Assembly: GCF_019710635.1 (NCBI RefSeq)
Contig: NZ_JAIFZS010000022.1
Span: 1-64,000, forward strand
DNA from: Mycolicibacterium xanthum
GTDB taxonomy: Bacteria > Actinomycetota > Actinomycetes > Mycobacteriales > Mycobacteriaceae
Direction: 5' to 3'
Length of the DNA stretch: 64,000 nt
The notes below the pieces were generated by a model. It saw nothing but the letters and a program-made list of their open reading frames with translations, ran no database searches and had not been told where the DNA came from. Shown here piece after piece: positions 52,559-61,276 of the stretch; the first letter of the stretch is position 1; each line of letters begins with the position of its first letter. The translations under genes were made by a program, and so were the position numbers.

Positions 52559-54316
52559 TTACCGCTCGGCGCCGTTGATCGCCGGCGCGTCGATCATGCC
52601 CCGCTCGACGCCCCACATGGTGGCGATCGCCCGGTACTCACCGGTCTCGATCAGGTGTTCCAGGGCCAGGCGCAGCGATTCGGCCAGCCCGGAGTCCTTG
52701 GCCACCGGCCAGCCGTACGGCGCGGTGTCGAAGACGTCGCCGGCGGGCACCAGATCGCCGCGGGACAGCTTGATCGCGAACCCGGTGACCGGCGAGTCCG
52801 CCGACATCGCGTCGACCTCGTCCTTGATCAACGCGGTGGTGACGGCGTCCTGGCTGGCGAACTCGACGATCTCGATCGGCGCCAGGCCGGCGGCCACACA
52901 CTGGTCGCTCTTGTGCGGCAGCTCCTCGGTGGCCTGCAGTGTCCCCTCGGCCACCCCGATGCGCACACCGCACGGCGCCGCGGGCCCCACCGCGGGTCCG
53001 GGCCGACGCGCCCACTGGGTGCCGGCCTGGAAATAGGTGACGAAGTCGACGAGGTCCTCACGCTGTTTGGTGTCGGTGACCGACGACATGCCGACGTCGA
53101 CGGAGCCGTCCCGGACCGCCGGCAGGATCTTGTCGAAGGCCATGTCGCGGTAGTCGGGCACCAGCCCCAGCACCCGGGCGATCGCGTTCATCAACTCGAC
53201 GTCGAACCCGACCAGCTGACCGTCGGCGTTCTTGAACTCCATCGGCGCGTAGGGCACGTTGACCCCGATCACCAGCCGGCCGGTGTCCCGGATGTCGGCG
53301 GGCACGGTGGCCGCGATCGATGGCACCGCGCCGTCGGGCAGCTCCGCCGCACCGCCGTCGTCGCGCCACGGTGCCCACGCCCACAGCCCGACCGCGACGA
53401 CGGCCGCCATCAGCGCCGCCGCCGCGGTCAGCACCAGCGGCTTCTTCGGCTTGCGGCGTTCGGTGCGGGCGGCATGCCGGGAACCGCTGCCGCGACGGAC
53501 CGGCGCGTTGAGGGCCCGCCGCGCGTCCGCGGCGAGCTCCCCGGCCGTCTGGTAGCGCTTGGACGGCTTCTTGGCCATACCCTTGGCGATCACGTCGTCG
53601 AAGGCGGCCAACCGCGGATCCTTGTCCGACGGGCGGGGCAGCGTGGCGACCATGTGACCGGCGATCTGCTGCTCGAGGCTGTCCGCGGGGTAGGGCCGGG
53701 AGCCGGTGAGCAGTTCGTAGAGCACACAGGTCAGCGCGTAGATGTCGGAGCGGGCATCGACCTGGCCGGCCTCGAAACGCTCCGGAGCCATGTAGGCCAG
53801 GGTCCCCAGCGTGCTGCCCGCCGTGGTCAACGCCTTCTCTCCGGCGGTGCGGGCCAGTCCGAAGTCGATGAGATACACGAAGTCGTGGGCGGCGACCAGG
53901 ATGTTGGACGGCTTGATGTCGCGGTGGATCAGGCCCGCCTTGTGCGCGGAGTCCAGCGCATGGGCGACCTGCTCGACGATGCGCACCGCGAAGTCGGGGC
54001 CCAGCGGCCTGCTGGCGTCCGTCAGCATCGCGCCCAGGTTGCGTCCCTCGATCAGCCGCATGTCCAGGTAGAGCCGGCCGTCGATCTCGCCGAAACCATG
54101 GATCGGTACGACGTTCGGATCGTTGATCCCGGCGGCCGCCTGCGACTCGCGGCGGAAGCGCGCTTGAAACACCTCGTCTTCGGCCATGTGGTGCGGGAGC
54201 ACCTTCAACGCCACCACACGGTCGGTCTTGGTGTCGTAGGCCTGGTAGACCTCGCCCATCCCGCCCCGGCCGATCAGCTTCTGAAGCCGATAGCGCCCGA
54301 ATGGTGTCGCATTCAC
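52559..54316 (-). CDS. Ser/Thr protein kinase fused to periplasmic amino-acid-binding-type domain
   Basis: 585 residues. Kinase domain 1-270: Gly loop IGRGGMGEVYQA, VALKVLP Lys, catalytic HRDIKPSNILV, DFGLA, and TLGTLAYMAPERF. A basic juxtamembrane segment (~280-297) leads into a helix PLVLTAAAALMAAVVAVGLW. The outside part (~330-585) is a solute-binding-protein family 3 (PBPb) domain: LVIGVNVPYAPMEFKNADGQ, LVGFDVELMNAIARVLGL, YRDMAFDKILPAVRDGSVDV, GMSSVTDT. This is a PknB-like receptor kinase with an amino-acid-type sensor in place of PASTA repeats. Confidence 0.9.
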   Translation of the reverse strand: MNATPFGRYRLQKLIGRGGMGEVYQAYDTKTDRVVALKVLPHHMAEDEVFQARFRRESQAAAGINDPNVVPIHGFGEIDGRLYLDMRLIEGRNLGAMLTDASRPLGPDFAVRIVEQVAHALDSAHKAGLIHRDIKPSNILVAAHDFVYLIDFGLARTAGEKALTTAGSTLGTLAYMAPERFEAGQVDARSDIYALTCVLYELLTGSRPYPADSLEQQIAGHMVATLPRPSDKDPRLAAFDDVIAKGMAKKPSKRYQTAGELAADARRALNAPVRRGSGSRHAARTERRKPKKPLVLTAAAALMAAVVAVGLWAWAPWRDDGGAAELPDGAVPSIAATVPADIRDTGRLVIGVNVPYAPMEFKNADGQLVGFDVELMNAIARVLGLVPDYRDMAFDKILPAVRDGSVDVGMSSVTDTKQREDLVDFVTYFQAGTQWARRPGPAVGPAAPCGVRIGVAEGTLQATEELPHKSDQCVAAGLAPIEIVEFASQDAVTTALIKDEVDAMSADSPVTGFAIKLSRGDLVPAGDVFDTAPYGWPVAKDSGLAESLRLALEHLIETGEYRAIATMWGVERGMIDAPAINGAER

Positions 54317-54529
54317 CGGTGATCTCCTCGGCAGCGGCCAATCGGTATGTGGAACGAAGCTACATCATGTGGCTCTGGCCTGCCGGGACACGGCAGTCCT
54401 GCTCATGACGGTCCACCCGATCACCGGTGGTGCGGAGATCCGACGGCGCGGGGCGCTGATACCGGCGAAAGCCGGTGCTCCCCGGACAGGTGGGCTCTGC
54501 GCCCGCCTGTCAGCGACGGCGGTCGCGGG

Positions 54530-54760
54530 TCAGAGCCGGTACATCTCCCTGGCCATCGCCGCGTGCTCGAACACGCGGTCCCGTTGCGGCGGGTAGTGCC
54601 GATGCCTGCGCCGCGGTTCAGCGGCGACGGCGGCGACGGCGCGGTCGGCCGCCCCGATATCGGCCCGCACGGCGGTCCGGGGCGACCACTGCAGGCGCCG
54701 CAGCAGCCCGGAGAGGGTCCAGCGGCCTGTGGGGTTTCCGGCGATTGAAGCCATGGTCAT
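54530..54760 (-). CDS. Small basic protein
   Basis: 76 residues behind GAGGTGA. RHRHYPPQRDRVFEHAAMAR then EMYRL at the end looks genuine, while the N-terminal part is basic and less certain. Divergent from the HxlR regulator and possibly part of its regulated region. Function unknown. Confidence 0.5.
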   Translation of the reverse strand: MTMASIAGNPTGRWTLSGLLRRLQWSPRTAVRADIGAADRAVAAVAAEPRRRHRHYPPQRDRVFEHAAMAREMYRL

Positions 54761-54860
54761 TCACCTCGTCTTGAGTTCCACATCACGCGGGTTCTCCACG
54801 TGATCGACGGTTTCCGACGGTCGTTCGGATACAGTTCGAAACGTAACATAAAAAAATGAA

Positions 54861-54900
54861 GTAGCCAAGTTTTTCTTTAGTTCTTTCTAGAAAGAGGAGT
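54861..54900 (+). promoter_or_regulatory. AT-rich promoter/operator of HxlR-type gene
   Basis: A strikingly AT-rich segment in GC-rich DNA (runs of A and TTTTTCTTTAG). It contains the perfect 12-base palindrome CTTTCTAGAAAG at 54883-54894, 26 bases before the ATG at 54921. A candidate HxlR binding site. Confidence 0.5.
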
Positions 54901-54920
54901 TGAGGGGTAGGATCCTGGGC

Positions 54921-55613
54921 ATGGGTCGGAAAACCTACGGACAGTTCTGCGGTCTCGCGCACGCCCTCGATGTCGTCGGCGAGCGCTGGACGCTGCTGAT
55001 CGTGCGCGAGTTGAGCTCGGGCCCGAAGCGCTACACCGACCTGGTCGACTCGCTGCCGGGGATCGGGACCAGCCTGCTGGCGACCCGGGTGCGCCAACTC
55101 GAAGCCGACGGCGTCGTGCAGCGCCGGCTGGCCCTCGACCAGCCCGGATCGGCGGTGGTCTACGAGCTCTCCGACTCCGGACGCGAGCTCGCCCTGGCGA
55201 TGCTCCCGCTGGCGAACTGGGGCACGCGGCACCAGATGGGCGACGCCGACATCACCGCCGAGGCCTTCCGCGCCGAGTGGCTGGTGACCTATCTCGCCGC
55301 CGACCTGCGCGGGACCGTCCCGACCGATCTGGCGGCGACCTACGAGTTCCACATCGCCGACAGCGTCGCGTGCCTGCACCTGCGCGGCGGCCGGGTGACC
55401 GTCACGCCCGGCGCGTGTGAGACCGACGCCGACGTCACGCTGCGGGCCGACGCGCCGACCGTCATGGCGATGCTCGGCGACAAGATCTCGATTTCCGAGG
55501 CCATCGCCGACAAACGCCTCGAGGTGTCCGGAGACCGTGCGGCGAGCAGCGCCCTGCAGCGGCTCCTCGAGCGGCGGATGGAGGCCGGGGCGTCCCTGGC
55601 CGCCGCCGAATAG
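54921..55613 (+). CDS. HxlR-family transcriptional regulator with SCP2-like C-terminal domain
   Basis: 230 residues. The winged helix is YGQFCGLAHALDVVGERWTL, LIVRELSSGPKRYTDLVDSL and the wing VYELSDSGRELA. The C-terminal ~100 residues (TYEFHIADSVACLHLRGGRV, ADVTLRADAPTVMAML, LERRMEAG) resemble the sterol-carrier/SCP2-like ligand pocket often fused to actinobacterial HxlR proteins. Cys at ~10 may sense oxidants. Likely autoregulated through the palindrome upstream. Confidence 0.85.
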   Translation: MGRKTYGQFCGLAHALDVVGERWTLLIVRELSSGPKRYTDLVDSLPGIGTSLLATRVRQLEADGVVQRRLALDQPGSAVVYELSDSGRELALAMLPLANWGTRHQMGDADITAEAFRAEWLVTYLAADLRGTVPTDLAATYEFHIADSVACLHLRGGRVTVTPGACETDADVTLRADAPTVMAMLGDKISISEAIADKRLEVSGDRAASSALQRLLERRMEAGASLAAAE

Positions 55614-55630
55614 CTCCGCCCTCCGTCCGT

Positions 55631-55709
55631 CCCCGGTCCGCCGAACTGGCATTCCGGCAGGCGCCTTCTCGCACTTTCGCTGCTGGAATGCCATTTCGGC
55701 GGACCGGGG
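55631..55709. repeat. 79-bp inverted-repeat element, copy A
   Basis: Arms CCCCGGTCCGCCGAACTGGC... and ...GCCATTTCGGCGGACCGGGG match over 24 of 25 bases. The interior GCGCCTTCTCGCACTTTCGC recurs in copy B at 61141. It sits after the HxlR gene and may act as a transcription terminator hairpin, but has no T-tract. Confidence 0.75.
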
Positions 55710-55792
55710 GACCCCGATTGATCCAACTAGTGCATTAGTAGCGCGGGAATCGGTCTTGGACAGGCATTGATCTCCCCCATACCGTTGACGGC

Positions 55793-57403
55793 ATGACCGG
55801 AACCATCTCTCCGACCGTGTCCGACACCACCCACCTCACCGGTCAGATGCTGATCGCCGGCACACCGGTGCGTGGGACGGGCAAACAGATCCGGGCGTTC
55901 GACCCGGCGGCCGGGCAGCCACTCGAGCCCGCCTACCGGCACGGCGACCTCGCCGACGTCGAGTCCGCCTGCGCGGCGGCCGCCGACGCGTTCCCCGCCT
56001 ACCGGGCCACCACCTCCGAGCAGCGCGCCCGGTTCCTCGAGGCGATCGCCGCCCACATCGAGGCGGTCAGCGAGCCGCTGATCTCCCGTGCCGTCGCCGA
56101 GACCGGCCTGCCGCAGGCCCGCATCACCGGCGAGGTCGGCCGCACCACCGGCCAGCTGCGGCTGTTCGCCGAGGTGCTGCGCGACGGCGGCTTCAACGGC
56201 GCCCGCATCGACACCGCGCTGCCCGACCGCGCCCCACTGCCCCGGCCCGATCTGCGGCAGCGCTCCATCCCGCTGGGACCGGTCGCGGTGTTTAGCGCCT
56301 CGAACTTCCCGCTGGCCTTCTCGGTCGCCGGCGGTGACACCGCCTCGGCGCTGGCCGCGGGCTGCCCCGTCGTCGTCAAGGGCCACGACGCGCATCCCGG
56401 CACCTCCGAACTGGTGGCCCGCGCGATCACCGCCGCCGTCGCGGAGTCCGGCCTGCCGGCGGGGACGTTCTCGCTGCTGTTCGGCTCGGGCCCGCAGCTC
56501 GGCATCGCCCTGGTCACCGATCCACGGATCAAGGCCGTCGGCTTCACCGGATCACGTTCCGGCGGAACGGCTCTGGTCGCCGCAGCTGCCGGACGGCCGG
56601 AGCCGATCCCGGTGTACGCGGAGATGAGCTCGATCAACCCGGTGTTCCTGCTCGACGGTGCGCTGCACACCCGGGGCGCCGAGCTGGCCCGCGCGTTCGT
56701 CACCTCGCTGACGATGGGGTCCGGACAGTTCTGCACCAACCCCGGCCTGGTCATTGCCGTCGACGGCCCGGGCCTGGACGATTTCGTCGCCGCCGCCCGA
56801 GATGCGCTCTCGGCGGCGCCGGCCACCCCGATGCTGACCCCGAACATCGCCCGCAGCTACGCCGACGGGGTCAACGCCCTGTCCGGAGCCGCCGACACCG
56901 TCGGGCGCGGGCGTACGGGTGAGTCCGAAACATTTTGTCATGCAGCGCTGTTCACCACCGACGCGAAGAGCTTCCTGGCATCCGAGGCGCTGCAGGCCGA
57001 GGTATTCGGATCGTCGAGCCTGATCGTGCGCTGTGCCGACACCGAGGAGATGCGAGCAGTCGCGCGGGGTATCGAGGGCCAGCTGACCGCCACCGTGCAC
57101 GCCGACGACTCCGACCTGCCCGCCGCCGCCGAACTGCTGCCGCTGCTCGAGCTCAAGGCCGGCCGGATCCTGTTCGGCGGCTGGCCGACCGGGGTCGAGG
57201 TGTGTCACGCGATGGTGCACGGCGGGCCCCACCCGGCCACGTCCGACTCGCGCAGCACCTCGGTCGGCAGCCGGGCCATCGAGCGCTTCCTGCGCCCGGT
57301 CTGCTACCAGAACGTGCCGAATTCCCTGCTGCCCAGCGTGATCGCCGACGGCAACCCCGACCACCTGTGGCGGCGCATCGACGGCCGGCTCACCCAGGAC
57401 TGA
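55793..57403 (+). CDS. Aldehyde dehydrogenase (2,5-dioxovalerate dehydrogenase type)
   Basis: 536 residues of the ALDH fold. [61 protein letters not shown] (catalytic Glu) and [14 protein letters not shown] (catalytic Cys). The length and the SASNFPLAF pattern fit the NADP-dependent alpha-ketoglutaric semialdehyde dehydrogenases of hexarate catabolism. It is the last enzymatic step of the pathway encoded with the next two genes (43 bases to kdgD). Confidence 0.88.
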   Translation: MTGTISPTVSDTTHLTGQMLIAGTPVRGTGKQIRAFDPAAGQPLEPAYRHGDLADVESACAAAADAFPAYRATTSEQRARFLEAIAAHIEAVSEPLISRAVAETGLPQARITGEVGRTTGQLRLFAEVLRDGGFNGARIDTALPDRAPLPRPDLRQRSIPLGPVAVFSASNFPLAFSVAGGDTASALAAGCPVVVKGHDAHPGTSELVARAITAAVAESGLPAGTFSLLFGSGPQLGIALVTDPRIKAVGFTGSRSGGTALVAAAAGRPEPIPVYAEMSSINPVFLLDGALHTRGAELARAFVTSLTMGSGQFCTNPGLVIAVDGPGLDDFVAAARDALSAAPATPMLTPNIARSYADGVNALSGAADTVGRGRTGESETFCHAALFTTDAKSFLASEALQAEVFGSSSLIVRCADTEEMRAVARGIEGQLTATVHADDSDLPAAAELLPLLELKAGRILFGGWPTGVEVCHAMVHGGPHPATSDSRSTSVGSRAIERFLRPVCYQNVPNSLLPSVIADGNPDHLWRRIDGRLTQD

Positions 57404-57446
57404 CCCCACACACCCCCACCACCATCTCACGAGGAGCCCCGACAGC

Positions 57447-58388
57447 ATGCGCCCCATCTTCGACGGAGTCCTGTTCTTCCCCGTCACCCCGTTCGTTGAA
57501 TCCGGCCCCGACGCGGGCCGCGTCGATCTCGACGCGTTGGCACGCCACCTGGCCCAGGGCGTCGAGGCCGGGCCCGGTGGTGTCTTCATCGCCTGCGGCA
57601 CCGGCGAATTCCACGCCCTCGAGGAGCAGGAGTTCAGCGAGATCGTCGGCACCGCGGTGGAGGTGGTCGCCGGGCGGGTGCCCGTCTACGCCGGCGCCGG
57701 CGGCTCGGTGGCACAGGCCAAACGCTTCGCCGTGGCCGCGCAGCAGGCCGGGGCCGACGGCCTGCTGCTGTTGCCGCCCTACCTCGTCGAGGTTCCCCAG
57801 CCCGGCCTGGTCGACTACGTCGCCGCCGTCGCGGCGGTGACCGACCTGCCCGTCATCGTCTACAACCGCAACAACGCCAAGTTCACCGAGGACTCGGCCG
57901 TCGCGGTCGCCAAGATTCCCAACGTCATCGGATTCAAGGACGGCACCGGCAATTTCGATCAGGTGGCGCGCATCGTGCAGGCCGTCACCACCCAGGTCGA
58001 CCCCGACTTCCTGTTCTTCAACGGCCTGCCCACTGCGGAGACCACACAGGCGGCGTTCCGCGCGATCGGTGTGCCGCTGTACTCGTCGGCGACGTTCGCG
58101 TTCGCCCCCGACCTGGCGCTGGCGTTCTACAACTCGCTGGAATCGGGCAACGAGGAACTGGCCAACGCGCTGCTCAACGCCTTCTTCATCCCGCTGGTGC
58201 GGCTGCGCGACACCGTTCCGGGCTACGCGGTGTCGCTGGTCAAGGCCGGTGTGACGATGGAGGGCACCCCGGCCGGACCGGTGCGCCCACCGCTGGTCAT
58301 GCCCACCCCCGAGGACCTGGCCCAGCTGCGCCGGATCGTCGCCGCCGGCCGGTCGGTTCTGGCCGGTGCGCTGAGCGAGGCCGTCTGA
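57447..58388 (+). CDS. kdgD: 5-dehydro-4-deoxyglucarate dehydratase
   Basis: 313 residues, DapA/NAL superfamily TIM barrel. VLFFPVTPFVES, CGTGEFHALEEQEFSE (GTGE substrate loop), VYNRNNAKF (Tyr) and GFKDGTGNF with the Schiff-base Lys. It dehydrates and decarboxylates 5-keto-4-deoxyglucarate to alpha-ketoglutarate semialdehyde. Middle gene of the glucarate unit, two bases before gudD. Confidence 0.9.
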   Translation: MRPIFDGVLFFPVTPFVESGPDAGRVDLDALARHLAQGVEAGPGGVFIACGTGEFHALEEQEFSEIVGTAVEVVAGRVPVYAGAGGSVAQAKRFAVAAQQAGADGLLLLPPYLVEVPQPGLVDYVAAVAAVTDLPVIVYNRNNAKFTEDSAVAVAKIPNVIGFKDGTGNFDQVARIVQAVTTQVDPDFLFFNGLPTAETTQAAFRAIGVPLYSSATFAFAPDLALAFYNSLESGNEELANALLNAFFIPLVRLRDTVPGYAVSLVKAGVTMEGTPAGPVRPPLVMPTPEDLAQLRRIVAAGRSVLAGALSEAV

Positions 58389-58390
58389 TC

Positions 58391-59650
58391 ATGGCCCCGA
58401 TCCGGATCACCGGTGCACGCATCACCCCGGTCGCGTTCGCCGACCCGCCGCTGCTGAACACCGTCGGCGTCCACCAACCGTACGCGCTGCGGGCGATCAT
58501 CCAGCTCGACACCGACGCCGGCCTGGTCGGGCTCGGCGAGACCTATGCCGACACCCGCCACCTGGCCCGGCTGCGGGCCGCCGCCGAGGCCATCACCGGC
58601 CAGGATGTGTTCGCGCTGAACACGATCCGCGCCGCGATCGCCGAGCGGCTGCGCGGCGACGACGCCGCCGTCGGCACCGCCGGGATGATCACCACGGCCA
58701 GCGCCGTGGACCAGGTGCTCTCGCCGTTCGAGGTGGCCTGCCTGGACGTGCAGGGGCACGCCACGGGCCGGCCGGTGTCGGATCTGCTGGGCGGCAAGGT
58801 GCGTGACGCGGTGCCGTTCAGCGCCTACCTGTTCTACAAGTGGGCAGCCCACCCGGGTGCCGCCCCCGACATCTTCGGGGAGGCACTGGATCCGGACGGC
58901 ATCGTCGCGCAGGCGCGGCGCATCGTCGAGGAGTACGGTTTCAGCGCGATCAAGCTCAAGGGCGGGGTGTTCCCGCCCGAGGAGGAGATGGCCGCTATCG
59001 AGGCGCTGCACGCCGCGTTCCCCACCCATCCGCTGCGGCTGGACCCCAACGCCGCGTGGACCCCGCAGACCTCGGTCAAGGTGGCCTCCGGGCTGGCCGG
59101 GATCCTGGAATACCTCGAGGACCCGACCCCGGGACTGGACGGCATGGCCGAGGTCGCGCAGCAGGCCCCGATGCCGCTGGCCACCAACATGTGCGTGGTC
59201 GCGTTCGACCAGCTCGCGCCCGCGGTCGCCAAAAGCTCTGTGCAGGTGGTGCTTTCCGATCACCACTACTGGGGCGGGTTGCAGCGCTCACGGCTGCTGG
59301 CCGGAATCTGCGAGACGTTCGGCCTGGGGCTCTCGATGCACTCCAACTCCCATCTGAGCATCAGCCTCGCCGCGATGGTGCACCTGGCCGGAGCCACCCC
59401 GAACCTGACCTACGCCTGCGATACGCACTGGCCGTGGAAGACCGAGGACGTCGTCATGCCGGGGGCGCTGCGGTTCGTCGACGGGGCCGTGCCGGTGCCG
59501 ACGACGCCCGGGCTGGGCATCGAGATCGACGACGACGCGCTGGCCGCACTGCACGAGCAGTACCTCCGGTGCGGGATCCGTGACCGCGACGACACCGGCT
59601 ACATGCGCACCGTGGAACCGTCGTTCGAGCTTGCCAGCCCGCGCTGGTGA
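58391..59650 (+). CDS. gudD: Glucarate dehydratase, enolase superfamily
   Basis: 419 residues. The N-terminal capping domain has VHQPYALRAIIQLDTDAG and GLGETYAD; barrel: AIKLKGG (KxK), LRLDPNAAW (metal Asp), YLEDPTP (metal Glu), ATNMCV, LSDHHYWGG (metal Asp, His) and MHSNSHLSISLAAM with the catalytic His. It removes water from D-glucarate to give 5-keto-4-deoxyglucarate. Located after ALDH and kdgD on the same strand. Confidence 0.9.
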   Translation: MAPIRITGARITPVAFADPPLLNTVGVHQPYALRAIIQLDTDAGLVGLGETYADTRHLARLRAAAEAITGQDVFALNTIRAAIAERLRGDDAAVGTAGMITTASAVDQVLSPFEVACLDVQGHATGRPVSDLLGGKVRDAVPFSAYLFYKWAAHPGAAPDIFGEALDPDGIVAQARRIVEEYGFSAIKLKGGVFPPEEEMAAIEALHAAFPTHPLRLDPNAAWTPQTSVKVASGLAGILEYLEDPTPGLDGMAEVAQQAPMPLATNMCVVAFDQLAPAVAKSSVQVVLSDHHYWGGLQRSRLLAGICETFGLGLSMHSNSHLSISLAAMVHLAGATPNLTYACDTHWPWKTEDVVMPGALRFVDGAVPVPTTPGLGIEIDDDALAALHEQYLRCGIRDRDDTGYMRTVEPSFELASPRW

Positions 59651-59690
59651 ATCAAGCGCGGCGGCACCCGCCGCGCCCTACGGTGGGGGC

Positions 59691-60173
59691 ATGACAGATC
59701 AGTCGGCGACGATCGAGATCTCCCATCCTCCCGAGGCCGTCCTGCGGGCGCTGAACACCGTGCTGCGGCGGGCGCTGCGCACCCCGCTCGGCGCCCCGAT
59801 CGGCGACTTCATGGTCGTCGGGTTCACCGGCCGCAAGACCGGGCGGCGCTACGCCGTGCCGGTCAGCGCCCACCGGCTCGACGGCGATTTCTACGCGCTG
59901 CTCAACGCCGGCTGGAAGGCCAACTTCCGCGGCGGCGCGGTCGCCGACGTCACCTACCGCGGAAAGACCGCGCCGATGCAGGGGACGCTGATCAGCGACC
60001 CGGCGGCCGTCGGCGAGATCGCCGAACGGGTCGCCACCGCCTACGGGCCCAAGAAGGCGCAACGGCAGATGGGGTTGCGGTTCCCGGGTGCGGGCGTGCC
60101 GAGCGTCGCGGAGTTCACCGAGGCGGCCGGCCGGCTGGGCCTGGTCGCGGTCAAACTGGCCCCGAAGGCCTGA
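59691..60173 (+). CDS. Nitroreductase/F420-type (Ddn-like) split beta-barrel protein
   Basis: 160 residues. GDFMVVGFTGRKTGRRYAVP, DGDFYALLNAGWKANFRGGA and VTYRGKTAPMQGTLI match the DUF385/Ddn family of F420- or FMN-dependent oxidoreductases. MGLRFPGAGVPSVAEF is a C-terminal extension. Its stop overlaps the LysR start by one base (TGATG). Confidence 0.75.
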   Translation: MTDQSATIEISHPPEAVLRALNTVLRRALRTPLGAPIGDFMVVGFTGRKTGRRYAVPVSAHRLDGDFYALLNAGWKANFRGGAVADVTYRGKTAPMQGTLISDPAAVGEIAERVATAYGPKKAQRQMGLRFPGAGVPSVAEFTEAAGRLGLVAVKLAPKA

Positions 60174-61105
60174 TGTTCTCGCTGGCCCGACTGGCCTGCT
60201 TCGTCGCCGTCGCCGAGGAACTGCATTTCGGCCGCGCCGCCGAGCGCCTGCACATGACCCAGCCGCCGCTCTCGCGGCAGGTCCAGCAGCTGGAAAGCGA
60301 GCTCGGGGTTCAGCTGATCGACCGCACCACCCGCACGGTGACGCTGACCCCGGCCGGGGCGGCGTTCCTGCCCGACGCGCGGCGCATCCTGCAGCTCGCC
60401 GAGGGCGCCGCACAGACCGTCAAACGCATCCCGGCGGGCGACCTCGGCACCGTCGTGGTCGGCTTCACCGCCGCATCGGCGCACGCCGTGCTGCCGCGGT
60501 TACTGGAGCGGGCCCGTGAGCGGCTGCCGGACGTGAAGCTGGACCTGCGGGAAATGGTCACCTCCGCCCAGATCGAGGGGCTGATGACCGGCGAGCTCGA
60601 CCTCGGCATGGCGCGCCCGCCGCTGAAGCGTCCCGGGCTGGTGTCGCGGCCACTGCTGCACGAGCAGCTGATCGCGGCGCTGCCGGCGGGCCATCCGCTG
60701 ACCGACCTGTCGCGGCAGCTGACGCTGACCGACCTCGACGGCGAGGACGTCGTCATGTACTCGCCGGTGCAGGCCCGGTACTTCAACGAACTGCTCATCT
60801 CCACGTTCACGATCGCCGGGGCCACACCGCGCTACGTGCAGTACGTGACGCAGGTGCACACCATGCTGGTCCTGGTGCGCTCCGGGATCGGGATCGCGCT
60901 TGTACCCGCCTCGGCGGCCACGCTGCATCCCGAGGGCGTGGTGTTCCGGACCATCGGCGCCTTTCGTGAGCGGCCGGTCGAGCTGGACGCGGTGTGGCGC
61001 GGCGACTCGACCAACCCGGCGCTGCTACGGGTCATCAAGGACGTGCTCCCCCAGCATGAGTGGACCACCGACGACCTGGTCGAGGGCGTCGAGGGCGTGG
61101 TCTAG
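60173..61105 (+). CDS. LysR-family transcriptional regulator
   Basis: 310 residues. HTH: FVAVAEELHFGRAAERLHMT and QPPLSRQVQQLESELGVQLI; the effector domain (~90-300) begins GTVVVGFTAASAHAVLP. It probably regulates the glucarate genes just upstream, with glucarate or a breakdown product as the effector. The position at the end of the operon, rather than divergent, is somewhat unusual for LysR. Confidence 0.9.
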   Translation: MFSLARLACFVAVAEELHFGRAAERLHMTQPPLSRQVQQLESELGVQLIDRTTRTVTLTPAGAAFLPDARRILQLAEGAAQTVKRIPAGDLGTVVVGFTAASAHAVLPRLLERARERLPDVKLDLREMVTSAQIEGLMTGELDLGMARPPLKRPGLVSRPLLHEQLIAALPAGHPLTDLSRQLTLTDLDGEDVVMYSPVQARYFNELLISTFTIAGATPRYVQYVTQVHTMLVLVRSGIGIALVPASAATLHPEGVVFRTIGAFRERPVELDAVWRGDSTNPALLRVIKDVLPQHEWTTDDLVEGVEGVV

Positions 61106-61140
61106 TTCCCCGCCCGGTCCGCCGAAATGGCACCCCCTTG

Positions 61141-61203
61141 CGCCGAAATGGCATTCCGGCGGGCGCCTTCTCGCACTTTCGCAGCTGGAATGCCATTTCG
61201 GCG
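61141..61203. repeat. 63-bp inverted-repeat element, copy B
   Basis: Perfect arms CGCCGAAATGGCATTCC / GGAATGCCATTTCGGCG around GGCGGGCGCCTTCTCGCACT. An extra partial arm GCCGAAATGGCA lies at 61121-61132. It separates the convergent LysR and PhoD genes. Confidence 0.75.
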
Positions 61204-61276
61204 GCCGAGCGGGGCGGCCGAGCGGGCCAGCGGGGCGCGGCGGCCGAGCGCGCCCCGGCGGGCCGGGGAACGAGAC

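Noticed and set aside
54861..54900. Intrinsic terminator in the AT-rich tract
   Set aside because: The T-run is not preceded by a GC-rich stem on either strand; a promoter/operator fits better.
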